Positions 26,829 through 35,164 of a stretch of 35,164 nucleotides of DNA are shown piece after piece. A program made the position numbers and the translations under genes. Below the pieces are notes generated by a model. That model was not told the origin of the DNA and ran no database searches. It saw only the letters and a program-made list of their open reading frames with translations. Numbering within the stretch: position 1 is the first letter of the stretch; each line of letters starts with the position of its first letter. The DNA comes from Pseudomonadota bacterium (GTDB taxonomy: Bacteria > Pseudomonadota > Alphaproteobacteria > Reyranellales > Reyranellaceae), in NCBI GenBank assembly GCA_023386865.1, contig JAEWIV010000288.1, positions 1 to 35,164 of the forward strand, in the 5' to 3' direction.

Positions 26829-28027
26829 GGCCGCACGGTGCCCGGTTTCCGCCGCCGTGAGATCGCTTCGTAGAGGTCGGTCATCCGATGCGCAATTTTC
26901 GGCCAGCCATAGCGCGCGACGACATGGGCACGCCCCACCTCGCCCATGGCGCGACTGCCGGACGGATCATCCAGCAACGCATTGATACCCGCTGCGATCG
27001 ATGCCGGCGTTGCTTCTACGACGCGACCGCCACCGCTCTCGCGAACGATCTCGGACACTCCGACGCCGGGCGTCGCCAGCACCGGCAGGCCTCGCCGCAT
27101 CGCCTCTAAGGCAGCAAGCCCGAAGTTCTCTGAGAGCGACGTCATCGCAAATATCCGCGCCGCCGCAAACAACGCCTCCTTGTCGGCGCCTTCGACGTGG
27201 CGCGCCACGATCGTTACGCGCCTGTCGACACCGGCAGAGCGCGCCTGCGCCGCAAGGGACGCAGCGTAACCGCCGGCATCGTCGCCGGCGAGCACCACCC
27301 GTGCAGCCGGCGCAGCCGGCAGGGCAGCGATCAGGCGATCAAGGGCCTTTTCCCAACTCAGTCGGCCGAAGGCCAGAACCTCCGGGCCTTGGGCAATCGC
27401 GGCAACGATGTCGGTCGACAGCGCGGCAGCGGACGGCGGCGGCGGCGGATCATCGACGCCGTGCGGGATGGTGACGACGGGCGGCAGCTTCCAGCCGAAG
27501 CCGGCGAGATGACCCGCCTCGACCGACGAGGTCGCATGGATGGCGGCAGCGCTCTCGAGATTGGTGCGCTCGACGAGCGTGATCCACGCCGCCTTTGCCC
27601 AGCGGCTTTTGCGCCGGATCAGCTCAGGCACGAGCATGCCGCGCGGGGAGACGACGTAGGGCACGCCGTGGGCGCGGGCGGCACGTGCCCCGGCCCAGAT
27701 CGGCCACAGGTAGACGGCGTGCAGATGCACGACATCGAACGCGCCGACCGACGCGCTCAATGCGCGACGCATCGGCGGCGACCAATAGAGCCGGCGTAGC
27801 GCGTGACTTGGAAAGTAGGTGACCTTGACACCTTCGAGATCGACCGGCGTCGCCAACGGCACGTCACTGTCGGCAGGGCCATCGACGCTGGTCGTGAACA
27901 CATGAACGTCGTGGCCATCGGCTGCGAGGGCCCGGCACAGGGCATGAACCGACCAAATCGGACCGCCGTACCGAACGGCGGGCAGATACGTCGGAACGAC
28001 GTGAAGTAGGCGCAAGAACTCGTCCAC
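26825..28027 (-). CDS. Glycosyltransferase family 4
   Basis: A GT-B glycosyltransferase of 400 residues. The N-terminal part reads HVVPTYLPAVRYGGPIWSVH, with VVSPRGML near residue 125. The donor domain has VLAFGRLSWEKALDRLI and the family Glu-x7-Glu signature ENFGLAALE, followed by RRGLPVLATPGVGVSEIV. A run of five prolines sits in the interdomain linker. The GTG start at 28027 has no strong ribosome site; a TTG four codons later is an alternative. It is the first gene of a two-gene minus-strand unit and diverges from the GT2 gene across a 150-base gap. Confidence 0.9.
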   Translation of the reverse strand: MDEFLRLLHVVPTYLPAVRYGGPIWSVHALCRALAADGHDVHVFTTSVDGPADSDVPLATPVDLEGVKVTYFPSHALRRLYWSPPMRRALSASVGAFDVVHLHAVYLWPIWAGARAARAHGVPYVVSPRGMLVPELIRRKSRWAKAAWITLVERTNLESAAAIHATSSVEAGHLAGFGWKLPPVVTIPHGVDDPPPPPSAAALSTDIVAAIAQGPEVLAFGRLSWEKALDRLIAALPAAPAARVVLAGDDAGGYAASLAAQARSAGVDRRVTIVARHVEGADKEALFAAARIFAMTSLSENFGLAALEAMRRGLPVLATPGVGVSEIVRESGGGRVVEATPASIAAGINALLDDPSGSRAMGEVGRAHVVARYGWPKIAHRMTDLYEAISRRRKPGTVRP

Positions 28028-28177
28028 CAGTTCGGCCGCAGGCAGGCCGTCGAGCCAACCTGTCCTGCATGCCCGCCGGCGCTTCTCGTCGGGGGGCTTG
28101 CAGGATCGCGGCGTTCAATAGCATAGGTAGCCGAGAATGACCTCCTAGCGTGAAGCAGGTCCGGGGGACGCCACGTC

Positions 28178-29245
28178 TTGAGCGACAAGGTCTCCATCAT
28201 CGTGCCGACCCGCAATCGCCGGGATTGGCTACGCCAGACCTTACGCAGCGTCGGCAAGCAGACATGGACGGACAAGGAGTTGCTGGTCGTCGACGAAGCG
28301 TCTGCCGACGATACGCTCGCCGTGCTCGACGCAGAGTTCCCCGAGGCGCGTGTCATCAGGCACCAGACGGCACGCGGTCCGAGCGCCGCACGCAACGCGG
28401 GAGTCGCCGCGGCAACCGGCGATTGGATACTGTTCCTCGACGACGACGACTTGATCCATCCGGAGCACATCGAAGCGCTGGTGAAGGCCTCGAAGGAAGC
28501 ACCCAAGGGCGCCGTCGTATCCGGCCGCTGGCGGCGGTTCACCGTGGAAGCCGGGAAGGTCCGCGTCGGACCGATCGTCTGCGCTCCGCCGGACCGTCGC
28601 GGTCTCGATACCTTGGCCGAGATCCTCGAACCCATGGGCGAAGGAACGATATGCGGCCACTCGCTGCTCTGGCCGAGGACCCTGATCGCCGGGATTCCCT
28701 GGGACGAGCGTCTGTCGGCAAACGGCGACAGCGATTTCTTCGGTCGCACCATACTCGCCGGTGCACAGATCGTCGGACGCCCGGTGGGCATGGCCTATTA
28801 TCGCGTCCATCAGGGCGATCGCGTGTCGTCTGCAACGGCGTTGCGCCGGCCGCTCTCGGCGGCGCAATACCGGTTGAAGTGGTCGCAGCTGCTGCTGTCG
28901 CACCCACAACACGAAACCTTCGCGCCGGCCATGCGCAGCGGCTTCATGGCACTGCTCATCGCCTTGTCAGGCCTGCCGGAGGCGCGCGGGCTCGTGCCGG
29001 TCCTGAAAGACGCCTACTGGCTGTGGGGCGGTGAAAGCTATTTCGTCTCAAATCCGCCGGTCAACCCGCTGAAGCGCATCCTCGCAGCGGTTGTGCTGCG
29101 GCTAGGCGGCCCGACCGGCCTGCACTGGCTGTTGAAGCAGGCGTCGCAGCCCGACCGCCTGAAGCAGTCCCAACTGGCGATCTACTACGATCCGGCAACC
29201 GATGACGACCGTGCGGATGCCGCCACGATCGGTTCCTTCGCATGA
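28178..29245 (+). CDS. Glycosyltransferase family 2
   Basis: A GT-A fold, metal-dependent glycosyltransferase of 355 residues. It opens KVSIIVPTRNRRDWLRQTL, with ELLVVDEASADDTLAVL for nucleotide binding, the metal-binding acidic run LFLDDDDLI (Asp 88-91) and PWDERLSANGDSDFFGR as the acceptor-side motif with the probable catalytic acidic residue. The C-terminal ~130 residues are helical and lack a recognisable domain. The start is TTG at 28178 with a G-rich site upstream. Its stop overlaps the start of the PIG-L deacetylase gene (ATGA), so the two are co-translated. Confidence 0.9.
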   Translation: MSDKVSIIVPTRNRRDWLRQTLRSVGKQTWTDKELLVVDEASADDTLAVLDAEFPEARVIRHQTARGPSAARNAGVAAATGDWILFLDDDDLIHPEHIEALVKASKEAPKGAVVSGRWRRFTVEAGKVRVGPIVCAPPDRRGLDTLAEILEPMGEGTICGHSLLWPRTLIAGIPWDERLSANGDSDFFGRTILAGAQIVGRPVGMAYYRVHQGDRVSSATALRRPLSAAQYRLKWSQLLLSHPQHETFAPAMRSGFMALLIALSGLPEARGLVPVLKDAYWLWGGESYFVSNPPVNPLKRILAAVVLRLGGPTGLHWLLKQASQPDRLKQSQLAIYYDPATDDDRADAATIGSFA

Positions 29246-30303
29246 AACTCGCGGTCTATTTCAAGCCGGCGATTCCCGTCGGCTTGTTGATTGCTACCGC
29301 GTGCCTTTCATGGGGTGCGGCACTGGCTGCGGGCACCGGCATCCTGGCCGCGATCGCACTGACGGCCGCGCTGTTCTACACGGCATTGTCCGCGTTCGGC
29401 ATCGTGGCGCTGCTGCGACTTGCCGCCCTCGAGCGATGGCGCGACTGGCCGGGCCCCGGCCGCTTGCTGATTCTAGCGCCCCACGAAGACGATTGCGTGA
29501 TCTCCGCCGGCGGCGTGGGCGCCCTCAATCGGCGGATCGGCGGCACGACCTGCGTCGTCTACCTCGCACCGGACGAGGCGCCCGGGATGGCCGAACGCCG
29601 CACCGCGGAGGCACGGGCCGCTTGGCGGATAGCGGGCGTTGGCGAGGAAGACGTGCGTCACCTGGACCTGCTGCCGCGGTTGCGCCAACGCGACCCCGAC
29701 AAGCTGCGGCAAGCCGCCCAAAAGTTGCGTGCAATCATCGACGAGTTCCGCCCGACGGCCGTGGTGGTGCCGATGTTCGAGGGTGGCCATGTCCACCACG
29801 ACATGGCCGCGGCTTTGCTGGGCATGGTCATCATCGCCGACGACCACTTCGACGTCTTCGAGGCTCCCGAGTACAGTCCATACGCGTCGCTTTGGTACAC
29901 TCCGCATCGCGTCGTCGCGCTATGCTCGCGTTGGCTCTTCGGGCTTGTGGCCTACTACGGGCCGCCTGACGGGATCGACGGCCGGCGGATCTGGCGATAT
30001 CGCCTTGCGCCCGACGACCTCGCCCTCAAGCGCCGGATGTTGGCGTCGTTCGAGAGTCAGAACGCACCGTCTCTGGTGGCGACGCGGTCCTATCCCGACC
30101 GCCTGGTTCTATTCGACCGCAACGCCGAGCGACGTGTGCCGTTCGACTTTCGCTGGTCCTACTTGCGGTTCGTGCTGATGACGCGCCGCGTGCTCCCGGC
30201 ACGGCTGGTCGATCGCGTTCTGCCGGTCCAGCTCGGGACCATCGGGCGCGAGTGCAGTGTGACCGACTGGTCAACGGAATGGAGCCCCGGGCCCGATGCG
30301 TAG
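29242..30303 (+). CDS. Membrane-anchored PIG-L family deacetylase
   Basis: A zinc-dependent N-deacetylase of the PIG-L/LmbE family, likely removing acetyl groups from an N-acetyl sugar in the glycan or its precursor. In the 353-residue product the motif LAPHEDDCVISAGG (79-92) gives the His/Asp zinc ligands and general base, and GGHVHHDMA (181-189) supplies the third His. Unusually for LmbE-like enzymes, the N-terminal ~60 residues are two hydrophobic helices, so the enzyme should be tethered to the inner membrane with the catalytic domain probably on the cytoplasmic side. It overlaps the upstream GT2 gene by four bases, which points to action on the sugar that glycosyltransferase handles. Confidence 0.9.
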   Translation: MKLAVYFKPAIPVGLLIATACLSWGAALAAGTGILAAIALTAALFYTALSAFGIVALLRLAALERWRDWPGPGRLLILAPHEDDCVISAGGVGALNRRIGGTTCVVYLAPDEAPGMAERRTAEARAAWRIAGVGEEDVRHLDLLPRLRQRDPDKLRQAAQKLRAIIDEFRPTAVVVPMFEGGHVHHDMAAALLGMVIIADDHFDVFEAPEYSPYASLWYTPHRVVALCSRWLFGLVAYYGPPDGIDGRRIWRYRLAPDDLALKRRMLASFESQNAPSLVATRSYPDRLVLFDRNAERRVPFDFRWSYLRFVLMTRRVLPARLVDRVLPVQLGTIGRECSVTDWSTEWSPGPDA

Positions 30304-30372
30304 CTGTCGAAGGCCATTGCTGGTGACGACCTTTGGCATTTGCTATGGAGGTCGCGGGAGCGGCGCTGCGGC

Positions 30373-31173
30373 ATGAGAAGGCGAAGGGGTGATCGTGATC
30401 GGGGGACTTACGAGGACCCGCAGATTGTATCCAGCTACGGCCGTGATCGGCGCCTGCAAGCTCCGGAACAGACCCTTCTCGACGAGCTCGCTCCCGACCT
30501 CGCTCGCATGGAAATGCTCGATCTCGGCGTCGGTGCCGGGCGAACAGCGTGGCACTTCGCGCCGAGGGTCAACTCCTATCTCGGCCTCGACTATGCGAGG
30601 ACGATGGTCCAGCGTTGTCGGCAGGACCTGCCGGCGTATCGGTTCGTTGTCGGCGATGCCTCGAACCTCGATTTCGCCGACGACAATTCCTACGACTTCG
30701 TGCTGTTCAGCTACAACGGGCTCGATCACCTCGAGCTGCCCGATCGCGAGCGCGCGCTGATAGAGATGAAACGCGTGTTGCGTCCTGGCGGCATCATGGC
30801 TTTCTCGAGCCACAACGCGAACTTCCTGGACGTCATCGTCGACCGTTTCCGCTTCCGGATCCGGCCCAGCCTCCGCGAGACGGCGCGGTCGCTGAAATGG
30901 GCGGTGGTGTTCAACCTGCACAACCCGACACTGCGCTTCCGACTGCCGCTCAGTGTCGGAATCGTCAATGACGGACTGCACGGCTTCAGATCGTCGGGTA
31001 TCTGCTACATCAGGCCGGATCGGCAGGTCGCGACGCTCGCCAGGCTGGGTCTGCAGGACATCCGCTGCGCTCCCAACGAGCGCGCGCAGTACAGCAAGGG
31101 CACCGAGCCAGAGGTGGCCACCTTCGCCAGTCCCTGGGTCTACTATCGATGCCGCAAGGCCGGCCTGCACTGA
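30373..31173 (+). CDS. SAM-dependent methyltransferase (class I)
   Basis: A 266-residue class I methyltransferase. The SAM motif is MLDLGVGAGRTAWHFAP, followed by YLGLDYARTMVQRC, VVGDASNLDF, the catalytic-site-like FVLFSYNGLDHLE and RVLRPGGIMAFSSHN. The ATG at 30373 is preferred; a TTG at 30340 is in frame but adds only Arg-rich residues, and the early residues are themselves Arg-rich, so the true start may be slightly later. It lies 69 bases after the PIG-L gene and 3 bases before the acetyltransferase gene. The substrate is unknown, presumably a sugar of the polysaccharide. Confidence 0.87.
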   Translation: MRRRRGDRDRGTYEDPQIVSSYGRDRRLQAPEQTLLDELAPDLARMEMLDLGVGAGRTAWHFAPRVNSYLGLDYARTMVQRCRQDLPAYRFVVGDASNLDFADDNSYDFVLFSYNGLDHLELPDRERALIEMKRVLRPGGIMAFSSHNANFLDVIVDRFRFRIRPSLRETARSLKWAVVFNLHNPTLRFRLPLSVGIVNDGLHGFRSSGICYIRPDRQVATLARLGLQDIRCAPNERAQYSKGTEPEVATFASPWVYYRCRKAGLH

Positions 31174-31176
31174 TCC

Positions 31177-32307
31177 ATGGCCTCCTATTCGGCCGAGCTG
31201 GTGACGACCCTCGAGGCTTTCGAGGCGCTCAGGAATCCGTGGAACGAGCTCGTCGGCAAGATGGAGTACCCGGAAATCTTCTATCTCTGGGAATGGAACT
31301 TCCATTACTTCCGGCACTACCGCGAGAAGGATCGGCTGCTGATCGTCGTCGTAAGGCATTCATCTGGCCGCCTCGCCGGTATCGCTCCGTTCTGCCTGCG
31401 CGACGTGCGCCGTTTCGGTTGCCAAGTGCGGGTGATCGGCACCATCGTGGCCGAAATCGGCGACTATCGGAACATCCTCATCCACGCCGACGACCACCGT
31501 GGGCAGATCGTCTCGGCGGTGCTCGCCTGCCTGCGCGACAGGAACAGCGAATGGGACGTCATCGACATCTCACAGCTCTGCTCACGCGATCCCTCGACGT
31601 TCCATATCGTCAATGTCGCGCAGGCCCATACCGACTGGTCGGTGCGCGTCCATACCCTGACGCCTGTCGCCGTGCGCAACCTCGGGCGGGGTCGGGTCGT
31701 GGAGAACACGCGGCAGCTTCGCCAGGTCCGCAACCGCCTGAAGACCCTGATCCAGCAGGGCTTTGCAGTGCATGTCGGCTGCCGCGACATCGCCGAACAT
31801 TGGCCGACATTCACCTCGCTGCACCGGCACGCCTGGCGGACCAGCCCCCTCAACACCTCCCAGGGCCGAAGGTTCTTCGAGGAACTGACCCGCAGCGAAG
31901 GCATGCGGGACAAGATGGAATTCTCCTTCATCGCGTTCCAGGGCCGGCCGGTGGCGATGCACTTCGGTTTTGTCGATAGCCACAAGGTCTACTTCTACAT
32001 GCCGGCCATGGACCGGGCCTTTCGCCGAGAACGAGTCGGTGCGGTGCTGCTCAGCGCAATCGTCGACCATTACGCGAGGAGCCACGACAAGTTCGACTTC
32101 CTGCGCGGCATGGAGGACTACAAGGTCTGGTACACGGACGAGCTCGACATGAACCTGCGCGTCGTCGCCTACCGGACGGCGAGCTTCGCCGCCTTCGTCT
32201 ACAATCTGCGCGAGACGCTCCGTCGCTTCGCCGTCGATCTCGGCCTGCCCAAGGCCCTCGCTCAAGCGGGCCGGCGCATGCTTTCCAAGATCCACGGTGA
32301 TGCGTAA
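31177..32307 (+). CDS. CelD/BcsL-type acetyltransferase (GNAT superfamily)
   Basis: A 376-residue member of the CelD/BcsL (Acetyltransf_6) group, GNAT-fold enzymes often found in cellulose and exopolysaccharide clusters and thought to acylate sugars or lipid intermediates. Recognisable segments are the N-terminal FYLWEWNFHYFRHY with RLAGIAPFCL, and the C-terminal GNAT core FIAFQGRPVAMHFGFVDSH, VYFYMPAMDRAFRRERVGAV and the FDFLRGMEDYKVWYTDE block, which is highly typical of the family. It begins 3 bases after the methyltransferase stop and ends the plus-strand unit of GT2, deacetylase, methyltransferase and acetyltransferase. The gene convergent with it starts its stop codon 34 bases later. 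Confidence 0.85.
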   Translation: MASYSAELVTTLEAFEALRNPWNELVGKMEYPEIFYLWEWNFHYFRHYREKDRLLIVVVRHSSGRLAGIAPFCLRDVRRFGCQVRVIGTIVAEIGDYRNILIHADDHRGQIVSAVLACLRDRNSEWDVIDISQLCSRDPSTFHIVNVAQAHTDWSVRVHTLTPVAVRNLGRGRVVENTRQLRQVRNRLKTLIQQGFAVHVGCRDIAEHWPTFTSLHRHAWRTSPLNTSQGRRFFEELTRSEGMRDKMEFSFIAFQGRPVAMHFGFVDSHKVYFYMPAMDRAFRRERVGAVLLSAIVDHYARSHDKFDFLRGMEDYKVWYTDELDMNLRVVAYRTASFAAFVYNLRETLRRFAVDLGLPKALAQAGRRMLSKIHGDA

Positions 32308-32340
32308 GGGATCGTCCGCCGGGTCCGGATGAGCCGGCGT

Positions 32341-33330
32341 TCAGGCCGCACCGTATTTGTCGGCGAGGTCGAGATAGGCTTGAGCGCGCGCCTCGAGCGT
32401 GAAATCCTCGAGGATGAACTGACGCGGTGAATAACGCCGGGCTTCGACATTCTGCCAGAACCTGTCGAAGGTCTCTCCGAGGCCGACGCCGAGAGCGAAC
32501 TTCTCGCCGCAGCGCGCATCCCAGTATGGCATCGACGAGACGGGCGAGAACCGCACCCGATGCGGCGCATATTTCGGATCCTGCCAATAGCCGCCCTCGT
32601 CCCACACCAGCAGGGGCACCCCGGATGCCATCATCTGCTGGGCCGCTATTCCCTGGGTCTCGTGGCGGCTCAGGTAGATCATGGCGCGCGCGCGGCGACT
32701 GAGCCGGAGCAGTTCCTCCTCGCGGTAGGATCCATAGCGCAACACCTGCACGCGAAGCCCGCGCCGCTCGAGCTCGGCATGCAACGGCCCGAGCAGCTCG
32801 CGGACGTAACGTTCGCGCTCCCAGAAGATCTTGTCGTAGATCAAGACGTCGAGATCGCGCGGCGTGATCGTTTCGTCGTTCCATCGCGTGGTATCGATGC
32901 CGACAGGCCATACCGTGACGCGCCCGGGCCACACCTCGGCGAACATGTCGCGCACCCAGGGGCTCGGCACCAGGACCTGCCGAATCGGCCGCCGCTTGGG
33001 CAAGTCTGGATCGTCGAAGGGATGGCTGTAGATCGACGTGCCGAACAGGACGGGTGTTGCAGCCGGGATCCTGCTCAGGACGTGCGGCTTGCCGATCAGG
33101 CAGGCGAGCGCGTCCGGACTGTCCTTGAGGTGGCGATAGTCGTTGACGCGGTAGGCGGCGCCCAGGCGATCGAGACCGGCGATCAGATTGAGAAAGACGC
33201 GCTTGGCCCCGCCGGGCTGATCAGGACCGCGCACCAACCGCCTGATCAGGCGGCGCGGATAGCGGTCGAACGGCAGCCATCGGTCGGGATCCGGCTCCTC
33301 GTAGAACAGGTTCAGGGGCTGCCGCTTCAT
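32341..33330 (-). CDS. Glycosyltransferase (GT4-like, GT-B fold)
   Basis: A 329-residue glycosyltransferase. The N-terminal half contains GGAKRVFLNLIAGLDRLG, a nucleotide-free acceptor-domain pattern, and VPSPWVRDMFAEVWPGRVTVWPVGID. The donor domain has MIYLSRHETQGIAAQQMMAS, where the His-Glu-Thr-Gln-Gly stretch replaces the usual Glu-x7-Glu start, followed by GVPLLVWDEGGYW. The ATG at 33330 is preferred to a TTG at 33354. It follows the Wzy-like polymerase gene after a 34-base gap on the same strand. The family is clear at fold level, the sugar specificity is not. Confidence 0.82.
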   Translation of the reverse strand: MKRQPLNLFYEEPDPDRWLPFDRYPRRLIRRLVRGPDQPGGAKRVFLNLIAGLDRLGAAYRVNDYRHLKDSPDALACLIGKPHVLSRIPAATPVLFGTSIYSHPFDDPDLPKRRPIRQVLVPSPWVRDMFAEVWPGRVTVWPVGIDTTRWNDETITPRDLDVLIYDKIFWERERYVRELLGPLHAELERRGLRVQVLRYGSYREEELLRLSRRARAMIYLSRHETQGIAAQQMMASGVPLLVWDEGGYWQDPKYAPHRVRFSPVSSMPYWDARCGEKFALGVGLGETFDRFWQNVEARRYSPRQFILEDFTLEARAQAYLDLADKYGAA

Positions 33331-33364
33331 CGGCGCGAGCGACCAGCCGGCCAAGCGCGGGACA

Positions 33365-34837
33365 TTACGAAAGCTGAGGCTGCTGAAGCCCCGCGCGGCC
33401 GCTCAGCCAGCTCAGCGCCGCCGGAAAGACCAGCCGCGCAAGCAACGTATAGACAAGGAAGAACATGAATGTGGCGCCCAGGATCTTGGGCAACGACATC
33501 TCCACGCCATTCTGTCCAACGCCGACGACGAAGGCCAGGACGACCCCTTCCTTGAGGAGCCAAGGCTGCCTGAAGGCCATGAAGTACCGAATGACCAAGG
33601 CATACATCGCGGCCATGACGAAGACGCCGCCGAGCATCCCCGGAAAGCCGAAGTCGACGAAGTTCTCGGCCATGTACCCGACGCTGATCGAGGTGCCCGA
33701 CCTCAGCTGCTCCGAGGCATCGCCACGAGCCAGGCGAATATAGACGTCGGTGTCGGACAGCGCCGCCTTCTCGGGAAACAGGAAGCGCGGCTTCAGCACA
33801 TGCTCGACCGCATCCTTCCACTGGCCCATGACGGTCGCCTCGGGTGCCGTCTCCTGCACCCCGATCACCGATCCGAAGATGTCGGTGTAGGCCAGGCGGA
33901 CCATCAAGGCATACGAAGCCAACGACCAATCGATGTCGCCCGCCGCGACAATGCGGCTGCCGAGATAACCGAAGCGCTCGTCGAACGTCGCCTTTACCTC
34001 CTGCGAGTCGGAAGACTGGGTCGCAAACTCGCGGTACTCGGCCTTCACCGAGGTCCAGAATAGCGCGAGATACAGCAAGAAGGCTGCGCCCACCACGCCC
34101 ACCGCCACTGTCGCACCCTTGATCCTCACTCGCGCCGCAAGGGCAGCCAGCGCCAAATAAATGAAGACGCCCTTGAAATCCGACAACAAGCCGGAGAACC
34201 CCATCACGAGTTCCAGTCCTGCCGCCCCCCACATCAGGTTGTACCCTCGTCGGGTCGACAGGACGGTGGCAAACAAGACGAAGAGCAGGATGACCTTGAC
34301 GCGGCTGAAGGCATCGAGCGGTTGGTCGAGCGCCGGCACCATGTAGGCGGCGAAGCGGCAGCCGACCGCGATGAACAGGAAGGCGATATACATCATGAAG
34401 ATGTCGAACGGCCGCCACTCGAAGTGTGCGGTCCTTTCCCGTGCGGTCGGCTGCCTGGGGGCGTGCAACACGAGGCGGAACGCAATCGCCATGACAAGGA
34501 GGCTGGCAAGCATGTACCAGTAGGCACGCGCGACGTTGGGTCCGTAGAGCCCGTTGGCCAACGATTCGCCGTCGACGATGGACTGGACGACGCGGGCGAA
34601 GATCTGCAGCCACTGCCAGAGGAACAGATAGGCGATGGCCACGGGCATGCCGGGCCGGCCGATGAGCTGCAGGATCACCCAGGGAACGGCCGCTCCGACA
34701 GCGAAGGCGATCGGATCGAGCGAGAACGGCGCAACGAGCATCAATCCAAGCGAAATGTAGAAGAAGGCGCGCTTCAGCGAGCCGAGGTCGAAGGTCGGGA
34801 CTGGCGCGACCCGATGAGGCACGTAGCGGGAATTCAT
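33365..34837 (-). CDS. Wzy-like polysaccharide polymerase / O-antigen ligase-type membrane protein
   Basis: A 490-residue integral membrane protein with about ten to twelve hydrophobic segments (for example FFYISLGLMLVAPFSL, MLASLLVMAIAFRLVL, IFMMYIAFLFIAVGC, VAVGVVGAAFLLYLALF) and one large hydrophilic loop at about residues 270-400 (FATQSSDSQEVKATFDERFG to SDTDVYIRLARGDASEQLRS). This topology is that of Wzy polymerases, which link repeat units on the periplasmic face. Wzy proteins have little sequence conservation, so the call rests on topology and position among glycosyltransferases. It has an ATG start at 34837 and follows a partial glycosyltransferase gene by 40 bases. A flippase is excluded as less likely because of the large loop. 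Confidence 0.7.
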   Translation of the reverse strand: MNSRYVPHRVAPVPTFDLGSLKRAFFYISLGLMLVAPFSLDPIAFAVGAAVPWVILQLIGRPGMPVAIAYLFLWQWLQIFARVVQSIVDGESLANGLYGPNVARAYWYMLASLLVMAIAFRLVLHAPRQPTARERTAHFEWRPFDIFMMYIAFLFIAVGCRFAAYMVPALDQPLDAFSRVKVILLFVLFATVLSTRRGYNLMWGAAGLELVMGFSGLLSDFKGVFIYLALAALAARVRIKGATVAVGVVGAAFLLYLALFWTSVKAEYREFATQSSDSQEVKATFDERFGYLGSRIVAAGDIDWSLASYALMVRLAYTDIFGSVIGVQETAPEATVMGQWKDAVEHVLKPRFLFPEKAALSDTDVYIRLARGDASEQLRSGTSISVGYMAENFVDFGFPGMLGGVFVMAAMYALVIRYFMAFRQPWLLKEGVVLAFVVGVGQNGVEMSLPKILGATFMFFLVYTLLARLVFPAALSWLSGRAGLQQPQLS

Positions 34838-34877
34838 CGTGACGATTGCGAGTGGCGTTGCACCGGCCGGAGCATTG

Positions 34878-35164
34878 TCATTCTAGTCGAGCGCCTGATG
34901 CAAGAGTAGTCGCCGCATCGACGACGGCCGCCGCCGCCCGCGCGGGTGAGTACAGCGCCATCTTGTCCGCAAGGTGGCGGCGCGTGCGTTCTGGATCGAG
35001 CGCCAGAACCTTTTCCATGGTCGAAGCCAGCGCCGCGACATCGCCGAAGGGAAATGTCGCCCCGGTCGATCCCGGGTCGATGAGGTCCGGCCCGCAGCCG
35101 ACGGCGTCGGAGACTATGGCCGGGATCCCGCAGGCCATCGCCTCGTTGACGACCAGCCCCCAAG
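34878..35164 (-). CDS. C-terminal end of a glycosyltransferase family 4, cut by the window
   Basis: The frame is open to the right edge and ends at a TGA complement at 34878-34880. The visible part reads LGLVVNEAMACGIPAIVSDA, then VGCGPDLIDPGSTGATFPFGD, the donor-sugar-binding end of a GT-B glycosyltransferase (the Glu-Ala-Met-Ala-Cys-Gly-x-Pro signature is diagnostic). The last ~45 residues form the usual C-terminal helix pair. It is the upstream member of a minus-strand unit with the Wzy-like polymerase and the GT4-like gene. Confidence 0.88.
   Translation of the reverse strand, partial: WGLVVNEAMACGIPAIVSDAVGCGPDLIDPGSTGATFPFGDVAALASTMEKVLALDPERTRRHLADKMALYSPARAAAAVVDAATTLASGARLE

Overview
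This is a high-GC window, most likely from an alphaproteobacterium. The housekeeping neighbours ppx/gppA, rlmE and guaB on one strand, an alphaproteobacterial-type tRNA-Gln and the -35/-10 sequences all fit; a Rhodospirillales/Reyranella-like host is my guess, not something the sequence proves. Most genes are intact and tightly packed.

Layout. (1) 1-1157: end of a membrane-bound class III adenylate cyclase whose 3' end runs into a REP palindrome. Two perfect 26-base inverted REP copies (1092-1117, 1374-1399) flank the relic of a REP-associated tyrosine transposase. (2) 1418-4806, minus strand: ppx/gppA, rlmE and guaB, with an intrinsic terminator only about 24 bases before the guaB start. (3) 4962-7368: a tRNA-Gln(CTG) gene and what looks like a decayed genomic island. 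The last 17 bases of the tRNA are repeated exactly at 6161-6177, and a diverged inverted copy lies at 7351-7368. Between them are a serine-recombinase C-terminal relic, an IS3-family fragment, a small two-helix membrane protein with a ten-aspartate N-terminus (SLATT-like layout) and a secreted trypsin-fold protease. The last two genes are each headed by a copy of the same ~60-base repeat. (4) 7399-14658: a signalling locus. A DctP-type solute-binding protein gene lies 6 bases from a transmembrane HAMP-GAF-adenylate cyclase gene. Diverging from them is a large winged-helix / degenerate cyclase / AAA ATPase / TPR regulator, with two tandem 11-base sites in the shared promoter region. (5) 14713-25271, minus strand: an exopolysaccharide export and modification cluster. 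It holds a repetitive secreted protein, an outer-membrane beta-barrel, a short OPX lipoprotein, a Wzc-type tyrosine autokinase, a PPP-family phosphatase, a methyltransferase, a DUF5666-like periplasmic protein, a second beta-barrel and a UDP-sugar dehydrogenase. (6) 25662-35164: glycan assembly genes in divergent and convergent groups. These are five glycosyltransferases (one cut by the right edge), a membrane-anchored PIG-L deacetylase, a methyltransferase, a CelD-type acetyltransferase and a Wzy-like polymerase.

How it works together: regions 5 and 6 look like one Wzx/Wzy-type exopolysaccharide locus. The dehydrogenase would supply a uronic (probably N-acetylamino) sugar, glycosyltransferases build the repeat unit, the polymerase extends it, Wzc/OPX/beta-barrel export it, and the deacetylase, acetyltransferase and methyltransferases decorate it. 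No flippase (Wzx) and no initiating phosphoglycosyltransferase is visible here; they presumably lie to the right. Region 4 looks like a ligand-to-cAMP sensing module. The most original material is region 3 (tRNA-bounded cassette remnants with a shared upstream repeat) and region 4 (solute-binding protein paired with a sensor cyclase and a pseudo-cyclase regulator).
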